Source: SAR202 cluster bacterium
GTDB lineage: Bacteria > Chloroflexota > Dehalococcoidia > Lucifugimonadales > Lucifugimonadaceae
NCBI GenBank assembly: GCA_016872495.1
Contig: VGZT01000008.1
Coordinates: 1 to 64,000 of the forward strand
Direction of reading: 5' to 3'
Length of the DNA: 64,000 nucleotides
The notes under the pieces are model-generated. The model ran no database searches. It was not told the DNA's origin and saw only the letters and a program-made list of their open reading frames with translations. Shown piece after piece: positions 52,891-61,769 of this stretch. A program made the translations under genes and the position numbers. Position 1 is the stretch's first letter. The number at the start of each line of letters is the position of its first letter.

Positions 52891-55317
52891 ATGTCCGGCA
52901 AGTCCATCAAGGCGAACAACGGCTTCCATCCAGCAGAGCTATCCGAAAACTCCGTAGTCGTGCTCAAGAAGCGCTACCTGCGCAAGAACGACCGGGGAGA
53001 GACGGTCGAAGACCCGCAGGGGATGTTCAAGCGCGTTGCGCAGGCGCTTGCCGCAATCGAGCGCCAGTACGGCACGCCTCCCAGGGAAGTGGAAGCGATC
53101 GCCGGGAAGTTCTACCGCTCGATGGCCAGCCTGGAGTTCGTCCCCAACTCCCCCACCCTGATGAACGCTGGCACCGGGGCCGGGACGCTCTCGGCCTGCT
53201 TCGTGTTGCCCCTGTATGACAGCATGACGAGCATCATGGGGTGCGCCACCGACGCCGCCATGGTCCAGAAGTTCGGCGGCGGGACCGGTTTCGCCCTCTC
53301 ACACATCCGCCCCAAGGGCACCGCGATCAAGACGACGCACGGGCGCGCCTGCGGCCCGATCGCCGTGCTGCGCCACCTTTCGTCGGTGTCCACGCTGGTT
53401 ACCCAGGGTGGCAAGCGCGACGGCGCCAACATGGCCGTCATGGACGTGCATCACCCGGACATCCTCGAATTCATCGACTGCAAGCAGGTCGAAGGCCAGA
53501 TCCACAACTTCAACATCTCGGTCGGTGTGACCGACGAGTTCATGAAGGCGGTAGAGGACGGCACTGACTACGCGCTGCGCTTCCGGTCCAATCCCGCCGA
53601 CCCGAAGAGCAAGCCGGTCGAAGTGGGCCGGATCGACGCCCGACAGGTGTTCAATAAGATCGTCGAAGGCGCCTGGCGCAATGGCGAGCCGGGCATGATC
53701 TTCCTCGACGAGGTCAACCGCAACAGCCCGGTGTTGCACGTAGGCCGCATCGAGGCCACCAACCCCTGCGGCGAACAACCGCTGCTCCCGAACGAGTCGT
53801 GCAACCTGGGTTCGATCAACATGGCTCGCTTCCTCGTGGACACGAAGGACGGCAAGGAGCTCGACTGGCAGAAGCTGGGCGAGACCGTCCGGCTCTCGGT
53901 CCGCTTCCTCGATAACGTGATCGACGCCAATGGATACGCGGTGCCCGAGATCGAGAAGATGACCAAGTTCACCCGCAAGATCGGGCTCGGGGTCATGGGC
54001 TTCGCCGACATGCTGGTCGAGATGGGGATCCCGTACGACTCCGACGAGGGCGTCGAGATGGGACGCAGGGTCATGAAGTTCATCCAGGAGGAGTCGGATC
54101 GCGCCTCCAATGACCTGGCCGCGGTCCGGGGCCCGTTCCCGGCATTCGAAGGCAGCCGTTACCAGAAGGAAGGTCACAAGCCGATCCGGAACGCCTGCCG
54201 CCTGACCGTTGCACCCACCGGGACGATCTCAATGATCGCGGGTTGCTCGAGCGGCATCGAGCCGATCTTCTCGCTCGTGTTCCGCAAGCACAACATCCTG
54301 GAAGGCCAGACGCTCTTCTACATCGACCGCAACTTCGAGCGGATTGCCCGAGAACGCGGCTTCTACAGCGAAGAGTTGATGGCCTTCCTGGCCGACGGCG
54401 GATCGCTGCAGGCACGCGACGATGTCCCTGAGGACGTGCGGCGCCTGTTCCACGTCGCCTCGGACATCTCGCCGCGCTACCACGTGCTCATGCAGGCCGC
54501 CTTCCAGGCCAGCACCGACGCCGGGATCTCCAAGACGATCAACTTCCCGAACTCGGCGACCATCAAGGACGTCGAAGAATCGTACCTGCTGGCATGGAGG
54601 ACAGGCTGCAAGGGGATCACGGTCTACCGGGCCGGCTCCCGCGAGAAGGAGGTCCTGACGGCAGGCACCACGGAGAAGAAGAAGCCGGAAGCCGCAACCG
54701 TCGCCGCTGAAGAGCCGGCCAAGGTTGAAGGACACAAGTACCTGACGCCGAAGGACCGCCCGTCCGAAGTACACGGCGTCACCCGCCGCATCCGCACCGG
54801 GCACGGCAACGTGTTCGTCACGGTCAACATCAACGGCGGCGGGCGGCCATTCGAGGTGTTCGCCACGCTCGGCAAAGCCGGCGGATGTGACGCCGCCCAA
54901 CACGAGGCGATCGGACGGCTGGTATCCCTGGCGCTCCGCTCGGGCCTCGATCCGGACGAGGTGGTCAAGCAGCTAAGAGGCATCACCTGCTGCCCGACCT
55001 GGGACGATGGCGTGCTCGTACGCTCCGGGCCCGACGCGATTGCGCTTGCGCTGCAGAGGCAGCTCGAAGCAAGCAGGGAATCCGAAGCCAAAGCCATTGA
55101 ACCGCGCAGGGAGTCCGCCCAGCTCGGGATGTTCAAAGGTGAACGCCGGGTGCTCGACGTTTCCGGCGCCCGGCCGGTCGCCGAGTTCGTGAAGTCGCCA
55201 ACCGTCAACATCATGGCGCAGCTCAACCAGCGGACCTGCCCCGACTGCGGCGCGCCGTCTCTGGCGTTCGAAGAAGGCTGCATGAAGTGCTACACCTGCG
55301 GCTACAGCAAGTGCTGA
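52891..55317 (+). CDS. nrdJ: Adenosylcobalamin-dependent (class II) ribonucleotide reductase
   Basis: An 808-aa enzyme reducing ribonucleotides for DNA synthesis with a cobalamin radical, so it works with or without oxygen. The barrel has the active-site loop [20 protein letters not shown], substrate region [12 protein letters not shown] and [11 protein letters not shown]; after residue 600 comes a TSCPD domain ([40 protein letters not shown]), and the C-terminus is a Cys-rich ribbon (CPDCG...[12 protein letters not shown]) providing the reducing thiols. ATG 52891 follows GGGGGGCGAG; a TTG at 52861 is the open-frame alternative. No B12 riboswitch is seen upstream. Confidence 0.95.
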   Translation: MSGKSIKANNGFHPAELSENSVVVLKKRYLRKNDRGETVEDPQGMFKRVAQALAAIERQYGTPPREVEAIAGKFYRSMASLEFVPNSPTLMNAGTGAGTLSACFVLPLYDSMTSIMGCATDAAMVQKFGGGTGFALSHIRPKGTAIKTTHGRACGPIAVLRHLSSVSTLVTQGGKRDGANMAVMDVHHPDILEFIDCKQVEGQIHNFNISVGVTDEFMKAVEDGTDYALRFRSNPADPKSKPVEVGRIDARQVFNKIVEGAWRNGEPGMIFLDEVNRNSPVLHVGRIEATNPCGEQPLLPNESCNLGSINMARFLVDTKDGKELDWQKLGETVRLSVRFLDNVIDANGYAVPEIEKMTKFTRKIGLGVMGFADMLVEMGIPYDSDEGVEMGRRVMKFIQEESDRASNDLAAVRGPFPAFEGSRYQKEGHKPIRNACRLTVAPTGTISMIAGCSSGIEPIFSLVFRKHNILEGQTLFYIDRNFERIARERGFYSEELMAFLADGGSLQARDDVPEDVRRLFHVASDISPRYHVLMQAAFQASTDAGISKTINFPNSATIKDVEESYLLAWRTGCKGITVYRAGSREKEVLTAGTTEKKKPEAATVAAEEPAKVEGHKYLTPKDRPSEVHGVTRRIRTGHGNVFVTVNINGGGRPFEVFATLGKAGGCDAAQHEAIGRLVSLALRSGLDPDEVVKQLRGITCCPTWDDGVLVRSGPDAIALALQRQLEASRESEAKAIEPRRESAQLGMFKGERRVLDVSGARPVAEFVKSPTVNIMAQLNQRTCPDCGAPSLAFEEGCMKCYTCGYSKC

Positions 55318-55347
55318 CGAGGGCAGGTTTCCGGCCGGCTCTTGACG

Positions 55348-55373
55348 AAGGCCCCCGCGCTGCGGGGGCCTTT
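55348..55373 (+). terminator. Rho-independent terminator after nrdJ
   Basis: AAGGCCCCCGC (55348-55358) pairs with GCGGGGGCCTT (55362-55372) around a 3-base loop, but only three T follow. Strong stem, short T tract, 30 bases past the nrdJ stop. Confidence 0.75.
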
Positions 55374-55390
55374 CGATTCAGTCACCCGCG

Positions 55391-55903
55391 GTGAATATCC
55401 AGGAGATCGCCGACATCCACCTCGCCTTCCCGGGGTTCTACCTGTTCAACCTGGGCATATTCACGTTCACCGCCGGCTCGGTCGTGACGATCTTGGCCGG
55501 GTTGGCGGTCGCGTGCCTGGCCTGGTCACGTGCAGAGAGACCGGCCAACGCCTGCCTGAGCCGCCGGGCTCGCATGCCACGGGGCGTCCACTACACGATC
55601 GCCCCCGCCACCCAGATCATGCTGGTCGCCACCACTATCTTCATCACGCTGAAAGTGAGCGGGGTGAACCTGACGGGGCTTGCGGTCGTCCTGAGCCTGC
55701 TCACGTTGGGACTCTACGTCCGCCCGCAGAATCTGCCCTCGAACTTCGTCTCGGGCGTGCTCCTGCTGTTCGTGCGTCCGGTCCAGGCGGGCGACCGGGT
55801 CGTCACCGAAGGCGTGGCGGCACCACGCGCGGTGTTCGTGCACCAGCCTTCGGCGCGCGCGGTCGAAACGCCGAACCGCGTGGCCAGGCGACCCGACGTA
55901 TGA
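55391..55903 (+). CDS. Truncated MscS-like mechanosensitive channel protein
   Basis: A 170-aa protein with three to four hydrophobic helices. The last, with LYVRPQNLPSNFVSGVLLLF and the following VRPVQAGDRV, matches the pore helix TM3 and the first strand of the MscS beta-domain. The normal cytoplasmic beta and alpha/beta domains (about 100 more residues) are missing: the chain ends in a non-homologous Ala/Pro/Arg tail after RVVTEGV. It is probably a decayed or frameshifted gene, since the cytoplasmic cage is needed for a normal channel. Start near 55391, right after the nrdJ terminator. Confidence 0.55.
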   Translation: MNIQEIADIHLAFPGFYLFNLGIFTFTAGSVVTILAGLAVACLAWSRAERPANACLSRRARMPRGVHYTIAPATQIMLVATTIFITLKVSGVNLTGLAVVLSLLTLGLYVRPQNLPSNFVSGVLLLFVRPVQAGDRVVTEGVAAPRAVFVHQPSARAVETPNRVARRPDV

Positions 55904-55937
55904 TGGTTGGCCTGTGACTGTGGCAGGAGCAACACCA

Positions 55938-56951
55938 TTGGCCCAGAAACGTCCAACGCTTGCGCTCACGCTTGGCGATCCATCCGGCATCGGACCCGAG
56001 GTTGTCGCCAAGGCGCTCAAGCGGACCGAGGTTTATGAAACGTCTGTCCCGTTCGTGATTGGCACGGTCGCGGCCATGAGCGATGCGGCGCGGCTCGTCG
56101 GGCTGCAGGCCAACGTGCGCGCGATCACCCGGCCCCAGGATGCGTCCGGCAAGGCAGGCACGGTCGACGTTCTGAACGTCGATGGCTATGAAGAGACCCG
56201 CTTCCCTGTCGGCAAGCACGCGGTCGACTCCGCAAAGGCCTCCCATGCATGGGTCGAACGCGCCGCAAGGCTGTGCATCGACGGTGACGTCGCTGGCATG
56301 GTGACGGCCCCGGTCAACAAGGAGGCCTGGCACACCGCCGGCTTCGAAGACACGGGCCACCAGGAAGTGTTCAAGCGGCTCACGGGCGCGGGATACGTGG
56401 CGACGATGCTGGTGTCCGGCGGCTTACGCTGCATGCACCTGAGCACGCACAAACCCCTGCGAGAGGCGTGCGACTACGTGACGCGCGCGAACGTACTGCG
56501 GGCGATCCGCCTGACCCATTCCGAGTTCGAGAAGTGGGGCTTCGACAGGCCCCGGATCGCGGTCGCCGGCCTGAATCCGCATGCCAGCGACAACGGCCTG
56601 ATCGGCCGTGAAGAGCTCGACGAGATAGCGCCGGCGGTTGCGGACGCGCGCAAGGAAAAGATCCTGGCCACCGGCCCGGTGCCCGCCGACTCCGTATTCA
56701 GCCAGGCGATCAACGGCAAATACGACGTTGTTGTCGTCATGTACCACGACCAGGGACACATCGCGATCAAGGTCCACGGGTTCGAGGAGAGCATCTCGGT
56801 CAACCTTGGCATCCCCTTCCTGCGAACGTCGGTGGACCATGGGACCGCGTTCGACATCGCGGGCAAGGGCGTGGCCGACGAAACGAGCATGATCGAGGCG
56901 ATCCGGCTCGCCGTGGCGCTTTCGACCCGCAAAGGCATCGTGCGCCGGTGA
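55938..56951 (+). CDS. pdxA: 4-hydroxythreonine-4-phosphate dehydrogenase family (PdxA)
   Basis: A 337-aa metal- and NAD-dependent dehydrogenase. LALTLGDPSGIGPEVVAKAL is the family start; metal His are in DTGHQEVF, LNPHASDNG and MYHDQGHIAIK; TSVDHGTAFDIAGKG closes the active site. In pyridoxal phosphate synthesis it oxidises 4-phosphohydroxy-threonine; paralogues act on D-threonate or D-erythronate 4-phosphate in sugar-acid catabolism, and no pdxJ is nearby, so that role is possible. TTG 55938 with AGGAG eight bases upstream is preferred to GTG 55914. Confidence 0.9.
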   Translation: MAQKRPTLALTLGDPSGIGPEVVAKALKRTEVYETSVPFVIGTVAAMSDAARLVGLQANVRAITRPQDASGKAGTVDVLNVDGYEETRFPVGKHAVDSAKASHAWVERAARLCIDGDVAGMVTAPVNKEAWHTAGFEDTGHQEVFKRLTGAGYVATMLVSGGLRCMHLSTHKPLREACDYVTRANVLRAIRLTHSEFEKWGFDRPRIAVAGLNPHASDNGLIGREELDEIAPAVADARKEKILATGPVPADSVFSQAINGKYDVVVVMYHDQGHIAIKVHGFEESISVNLGIPFLRTSVDHGTAFDIAGKGVADETSMIEAIRLAVALSTRKGIVRR

Positions 56952-56985
56952 CTGCGGCGTTGGTCGTGCAGAGAGGTTGGGGTCG

Positions 56986-57786
56986 ATGAAGATCGGTTTC
57001 ATTGGCGGCGGAGTGATGGCCGAGGCGCTCATCTCTGGCATTCGCCGGGCGAAGCTGTCCGCCGATATCACGGTCGGCGAGCCCGTGGAGCCTCGCCGCC
57101 ATGCACTGACCAGGGGCCTTGGCGTAGACGTGACCGGGGACAACCGGGCCGCAATAAAGGGCGCCGAGCTGGTGGTGCTCTCGGTAAAGCCTCAGCAGCT
57201 TGACGGCGCGGCCCGTGAGCTTTCCGGAGCGCTGGCAGCTGACCAGACGGTGCTTTCAATCCTCGCCGGCGTGAAGATGCACTCGATCGGGTTACGGCTC
57301 AACCACAAGAACCTCATCCGTGTGATGCCCAACACGCCCGCGCAGATAGGGCTTGGCATGAGCGTGTGGACTTCGACCGCGACCGTGCCCGCCCCGGTGC
57401 GCGAGTTCACCGGCGGGATGCTGACGGCGATCGGCGAGCACGTTTACGTTGAAGATGAGAAGTACGTGGACATGGCGACCGCCCTGTCCGCCAGCGGACC
57501 AGCGTATGTTTTCGTGTTCATCGAGTCGCTGGTCGACGCAGCGGTTCAGCTGGGCATGCCCAACGAGATGGCACGCAAGCTGGTCCTGCAAACGCTGATG
57601 GGGAGCGCAGCCCTGGTCAAGGCGACCGGCAAGCATCCGGCCGAGCTGCGCAACATGGTCACATCACCGGGGGGAACGACTGCGTCAGGGCTGCTGGCGC
57701 TTGAAAACGCCGGATTCCGCGCCGTGGTGATCAAGGCAGTTCTGGCGGCATACGAGCGAGGTGAACAGCTGGGGTCCGGGAAGTAA
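56986..57786 (+). CDS. proC: Pyrroline-5-carboxylate reductase
   Basis: A 266-aa oxidoreductase for the last step of proline synthesis. Rossmann motif IGFIGGGVMAEALISGI; VVLSVKPQQ; LIRVMPNTPAQIGLGMSVW; and the dimer-domain signature LSASGPAYVFVFIESL with MVTSPGGTTASGLLALE. ATG 56986. It is followed by yggT with a 1-base gap, a conserved pairing in many bacteria. Confidence 0.95.
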   Translation: MKIGFIGGGVMAEALISGIRRAKLSADITVGEPVEPRRHALTRGLGVDVTGDNRAAIKGAELVVLSVKPQQLDGAARELSGALAADQTVLSILAGVKMHSIGLRLNHKNLIRVMPNTPAQIGLGMSVWTSTATVPAPVREFTGGMLTAIGEHVYVEDEKYVDMATALSASGPAYVFVFIESLVDAAVQLGMPNEMARKLVLQTLMGSAALVKATGKHPAELRNMVTSPGGTTASGLLALENAGFRAVVIKAVLAAYERGEQLGSGK

Positions 57787-57787
57787 A

Positions 57788-58036
57788 TTGGCTCTCCTAT
57801 TCATTTCATATCTGCTCCAGTTGCTGGGATTCCTCATCATCGCCCGCTCGTTGCTTTCATGGTTCCCGGATATCCAGGGCAACATGCTGGTCCAGATCCT
57901 CCGGCAGGTCACTGATCCGATCCTTCTGCCGCTTCAGCGGATCGTCCCGCGCGTCGGGATGTTCGACTTCAGCCCGATGATCGCGGTGATCGTCCTTTTC
58001 TTCCTGGCCGAACTAATCCGCAGTCGGGCCGGTTAG
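57788..58036 (+). CDS. YggT-family membrane protein
   Basis: An 82-aa protein with two membrane helices flanking the YggT motif: LLGFLIIARSLLSWFPD, then QVTDPILLPLQRIVPRVGMFDFSPMIAVIVLFFL. The family is often encoded after proC and is implicated in osmotic tolerance and division-site or envelope functions, not firmly known. TTG 57788 behind GGGAAG is chosen; the frame opens earlier inside proC. Confidence 0.85.
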   Translation: MALLFISYLLQLLGFLIIARSLLSWFPDIQGNMLVQILRQVTDPILLPLQRIVPRVGMFDFSPMIAVIVLFFLAELIRSRAG

Positions 58037-58113
58037 CTTCGGGCAACCCGGCCCGGCGCCCTCGAATCCACCGGGCCGGTTGATGCCGGCGGCAAGGCCC
58101 TGAACCGCCGCCG

Positions 58114-58714
58114 TTCGACAACGTACTGCTGATATCTGTCGTGGTCGTCGTTCTGGCGGCCCTTGTTGGCACATTGATTCGCGGGCTCCGCAAGGACATC
58201 TGCCGCAAGAGCCTGCGCGTACACGATCACCGTGCTGCTGAAGAGCGGCAAACGGATCGGGGGCCGTCTCCAGGTCGAATCGACCGGGATCGAGTTCAAG
58301 TGCCGTGCCGATTGCACCGGCATCGATCGCATCGAATCCAGCTTCATCATCTACAAGTCGAAGTACCCGTCGATCGACCCGACGATCAGGTACCTCGACG
58401 AGCTGGCCCGGACCAACGTATGGCGTCGCGAGAAGACGTTGCGCCACTCCTGCAAGCCGGGGCTCATGCGGCGGATGCCGTGCAATCCGCAACGTCCTGA
58501 ATACGTTCCGCGACGGCCTTCACGACACCATGGACATGCCGCGTTCCCAGGTGAAGGCCCCGGTGCATCGACGCAGGCCCAGCAACGGGTCTCGAAACCC
58601 GGCCTCGAGGTGCTCGAAGTCAACTTCCCCGGTGCCGGAATTATCGAAGTGGGGGTCTTCCGCGACTACAGCCCCGGCTTCCTGGAGGTGATGACAATCC
58701 GGTTTCCCGAAGGC
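58114..58714 (+). pseudogene. Frameshifted membrane-anchored protein
   Basis: Coding-like pieces lie in three plus frames: a hydrophobic anchor (LLISVVVVVLAALVGTLIRG) near 58120-58180; TVLLKSGKRIGGRLQVESTG with YPSIDPTIRYLDELARTNVW to about 58450; RNVLNTFRDGLHDTMDMPRS near 58490-58550; and GLEVLEVNFPGAGIIEVGVF with LEVMTIRFPEG to about 58714. At least two or three indels separate them. The protein was probably about 200 aa, with one membrane helix and a soluble domain; family unknown. Confidence 0.55.
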
Positions 58715-58824
58715 GTCAGGACACGGGGGTCGACCTGGTCCCCCGCGTGCCCACGGGTTCATCCGCTACAGCGGCCAGCACGCCGGCCCGATGAAAACCT
58801 GGACCTGGACAGGCCCGGGCTCGA

Positions 58825-59586
58825 TCAGGCGTGCGCCATTGCACCGCCGTCGACGTAGATCGTCTGGCCCGTGGTGAAGTCGGACGCGTCCGAGGCCAGC
58901 AAGACCACCAGCGAGGCGACATCGACCGGCCTGCCCTTGCGGCGCAGGGGCAGGAAGCGGACCAGCTTCTCTTTCAACTGGGCCTCGGCCGGCTGATCCG
59001 CAAGGTCGTACCATCCCAGCCCGATCGCGTTGACCCGCACGCCGGACCGCGCCCACTCAAGGGCCAGCGACTGCGTGAGCCCTCGCAGGGCTGCCTGGGT
59101 CGCCGAAAGCGCCGTGCCGTTCGCCATGCCACGCTCAGCGAGCACCGAAACAAAATTGACGATCCGTCCGTAGCGCTGTGCCGTCATGTGGGAGCCGGCG
59201 GCACGGGTCCACCGCATGGGCGCCAGAAAGTTGAGCTCGAAAACCCGCTGCCAGGACTCCTCGTCGATCTGCCCGAACGGCCGGGCGTACCCCGCGCCGG
59301 GACAATTGACCAGGATATGCAGGCCGAAAAGCTCGCCTACCACCTGCCGTACCGCCTGTTCGACCTCCTCCGGGAGGTCCGAGTTCAACTGGAGCTGGAT
59401 CCCGGTCCGCCCGGCTGCCCGTGCCGCCTGGACTGCGGCGCCCGTGTCCTCGTGTGACCGCCCCGCCACCGCAACATCGGCGCCTGCTTCCGCCAGCGCG
59501 TGTGCGATCACCGATCCCCACGGCTCGGTGGCGCCGGTCAAAAGGGCCTTCTTGCCGTCGAGCCGGAAGGCTGGAACAGGTGGCAC
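58825..59586 (-). CDS. SDR-family protein lacking the catalytic Tyr/Lys
   Basis: A 253-aa short-chain dehydrogenase fold by overall pattern: TGATEPWGSVIAHAL (cofactor loop, with the middle Gly replaced), FELNFLAPM (Asn kept), NFVSVLAERG (Ser kept), GRPVDVASLVVLLAS and YVDGGAMA. Where the Y-x3-K motif should be it reads ALSATQAA, that is Tyr to Leu and Lys to Gln by ungapped alignment with the next gene. It is probably inactive as a dehydrogenase. GTG 59586 has GAGGG upstream and lies five bases after the stop of the upstream SDR. Confidence 0.8.
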   Translation of the reverse strand: MPPVPAFRLDGKKALLTGATEPWGSVIAHALAEAGADVAVAGRSHEDTGAAVQAARAAGRTGIQLQLNSDLPEEVEQAVRQVVGELFGLHILVNCPGAGYARPFGQIDEESWQRVFELNFLAPMRWTRAAGSHMTAQRYGRIVNFVSVLAERGMANGTALSATQAALRGLTQSLALEWARSGVRVNAIGLGWYDLADQPAEAQLKEKLVRFLPLRRKGRPVDVASLVVLLASDASDFTTGQTIYVDGGAMAHA

Positions 59587-59590
59587 GCTT

Positions 59591-60412
59591 CTACCCTCTG
59601 GCCAATTCGGCAACGGGCGCATGGCCGGTCGGCGCGATGCCCCCCGCCAGGCCTCCGCCGTCCACGACGAAGATCTCCCCGGTCATGTAATCCGACCCTG
59701 GTCCGGCCAGCCAGACGGCCACTGGTCCGAGCTCATCGGGATCTCCCACCCGACCCACGGGTATGAACTCCCCGCTCGGCAGCTCCATGGCGCTGTCGGC
59801 CGTCCCCTCGGTCGGGAACAGTCCGGGGACGATGGCGTTACTGGTTATTCCGTAGCGGCCGAGGCTGACCGCCAGCGAACGGGTCAACTGGACAATTCCG
59901 CCCTTTGCACATGCATACATATAGTTGTCACGGGCGCCTCGAAGGCCGTAGCCGGAAGAGACGTTGATGATCTTCCCACGGCCCCGTTCCGACATGTGCC
60001 GGGCGACCGCCCGTGCGCAGAAGAAAGCACCCGTCAGGTTGGCCTCGATTCCTGCCCGCCACTGGTCATCGGTGATGTCCCACAGCGCGACGCCGCCCTG
60101 GCCACGGACCATCCCGGCGTTGTTCACCAGGACATCCACCTTCCCGAAGTCGGATATGGCCTGGTCGACCATCGCCTTCACCGACGCCGAGTCGGTGATA
60201 TCGGCCGTCACGACCAGGGCGCGCCCGCCCGCAGCCTGGATCTGACGCGCGGTCGCCTCGAGCGGGGCCGTCCTGCGCCCGGACAGGGCGACGTTAGCGC
60301 CCGCTCCGGCGAGGGCGATAGCCATCGCCCTGCCGAGCCCGGACCCCCCGCCTGTCAGGATGACGTTCGTGCCAGCCAGATCGAGGGGCCGGGCCAGTTG
60401 ATCGTGAAGCAT
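59591..60412 (-). CDS. SDR-family NAD(P)-dependent oxidoreductase
   Basis: A 273-aa classical short-chain dehydrogenase with an intact set: TGGGSGLGRAMA, VLVNNAGMV, Asn in EANLTGAF, Ser in INVSSGYG and Tyr-x3-Lys in YMYACAKGG, ending EIFVVDGGGLAGG. Likely a 3-oxoacyl or alcohol/ketone reductase; substrate unknown. It is operonic with the catalytically degenerate SDR downstream, suggesting they may form a mixed complex. Confidence 0.9.
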   Translation of the reverse strand: MLHDQLARPLDLAGTNVILTGGGSGLGRAMAIALAGAGANVALSGRRTAPLEATARQIQAAGGRALVVTADITDSASVKAMVDQAISDFGKVDVLVNNAGMVRGQGGVALWDITDDQWRAGIEANLTGAFFCARAVARHMSERGRGKIINVSSGYGLRGARDNYMYACAKGGIVQLTRSLAVSLGRYGITSNAIVPGLFPTEGTADSAMELPSGEFIPVGRVGDPDELGPVAVWLAGPGSDYMTGEIFVVDGGGLAGGIAPTGHAPVAELARG

Positions 60413-60435
60413 GAGGCAATCCTTTTGCCGACACC

Positions 60436-61227
60436 TTAGCGTGCGCCCTGGAGCGTGACCTCACCTGCGGTGAAGCGACGCAGCTGCCCGTCGGCGGTCC
60501 TGACGAGCAGGCTGCCATCGTAGTCGATTCCCTCTGCCCGGCCGGTCACGACGTCGCCGGTTGACGTCACTGTAACGGTTCGCCCTACCGTCTCCACCCT
60601 GCTCGCCCAGTCATCGCGCACGCTTGCACCCGCAACCACCCGGTCGTACAGGTCGTTGATCTCTTCCAGCAGGATGCGCAGCGTGGCCACACGGTCGTGG
60701 GGTGCCCCGGTCAGCTGCCGCAGGCTGGTCGACGATTCCGCGATTTCCGACCAGCGAGTGGGATCCAGGTTCACGTTCAACCCGATACCTACCACCGAAA
60801 CCGTCTGAACTCCGCTCGTTTCGGATTCGACCAGCACGCCGCAGATCTTGCGGCCCTGCACTCGGACGTCGTTGGGCCACTTGATGGCGCTGGGGATGGG
60901 AAGCAGGCGGTCGACGGTCCGCGCGCAGGCAAGGCCGGCGAGCATCGACAGCTGCGACGACGAAGCTGGTGAGGGCCTGAACAGGATTGACACCAGGAGG
61001 TCGTCGCCGCTCGAGCCCAGCCAGGAGCGACCATGGCGGCCTCTGCCCGCCGTCTGGCCGTCGGCGCCTGACACCAGGCCCTCGGGCGCGCCTTCGCGTG
61101 CACCCGACCGGGCGTCATCCATCGTCGAAACCGTCTTCTCTTTCCATCGGATCGCGTGGCCGACGCGCCGCCCGGCAAAGAATGCAGCGACGGACTCGAA
61201 TCCGGCACGCCCTTCGGGTCTACCCAC
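60436..61227 (-). CDS. birA: Biotin--[acetyl-CoA-carboxylase] ligase
   Basis: A 263-aa biotin protein ligase without the N-terminal DNA-binding domain. Core motifs: VSTMDDA, GQTAGRGRHGRSWLGSSGDDLLVSIL (biotinyl-AMP loop), IKWPNDVRVQGRKICGVLVE, VVGIGLNVN and the C-terminal SH3-like domain (RAEGIDYDGSLLVR). It attaches biotin to carboxylase carrier proteins. GTG start at 61227. It is the first gene of a minus-strand group with the two SDR genes. Confidence 0.93.
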   Translation of the reverse strand: MGRPEGRAGFESVAAFFAGRRVGHAIRWKEKTVSTMDDARSGAREGAPEGLVSGADGQTAGRGRHGRSWLGSSGDDLLVSILFRPSPASSSQLSMLAGLACARTVDRLLPIPSAIKWPNDVRVQGRKICGVLVESETSGVQTVSVVGIGLNVNLDPTRWSEIAESSTSLRQLTGAPHDRVATLRILLEEINDLYDRVVAGASVRDDWASRVETVGRTVTVTSTGDVVTGRAEGIDYDGSLLVRTADGQLRRFTAGEVTLQGAR

Positions 61228-61266
61228 CGCGATTACCAGGAACTGCTCGGTTTACGTTGGTCATGG

Positions 61267-61734
61267 ATGGCCTACGATTCTCTTCTGAGCAGTCTCTCCG
61301 TGCAATTCCTCGAATCAGCAGGACAAGCCTGGAAACTCGCCACGGCCACAGGCGGACAGGGACCTGATCGCGGCGTGGCGGCACGCCAGGCTGATAAGGG
61401 CTTCAGGCAGGAAAGTATCGACCAGGCAAGGCTCTCACGCCGACAGCTGGATGAGGCCCGTTCCGAAGGTCATGAAGCCGGGCGGCAGGACACTGAGGCC
61501 ACCCTCGCCGAGATCCGGGCAAGGGAAGCCCAGGACGCGCGCGCCGTCACCGAGGCTGAGGTCAGGGCGCTGATTGCCGAGCTCGGCGCCTACCGTGAAC
61601 CCACTCATGATCCTGAGGAGCCCGGTCCACAGGCCGACCGCGCCGCCCGGCCCCCGGCTGCAGGCCCCTTCAAGCATCCTGTCGCTTGGAGCGCTGGTAC
61701 GCCACGGGAGCCGCCGCCGGCCGGCCTACAATAG
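61267..61734 (+). CDS. Hypothetical protein with helical, charged core
   Basis: A 155-aa predicted protein, unrecognised. After a short hydrophobic start (YDSLLSSLSVQFLESAGQAW) residues 50-110 are highly charged Arg/Glu/Ala/Gln, likely one long helix or coiled coil (RRQLDEARSEGHEAGRQDTE); the tail is Pro/Ala rich. ATG 61267 is the best of two close ATGs; no clear ribosome binding site. It diverges from birA and ends 35 bases before the aminotransferase. Confidence 0.4.
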   Translation: MAYDSLLSSLSVQFLESAGQAWKLATATGGQGPDRGVAARQADKGFRQESIDQARLSRRQLDEARSEGHEAGRQDTEATLAEIRAREAQDARAVTEAEVRALIAELGAYREPTHDPEEPGPQADRAARPPAAGPFKHPVAWSAGTPREPPPAGLQ

Positions 61735-61769
61735 GGCCTTCAGTCCTCGTGGTTGACTCGGAGGCAGCG

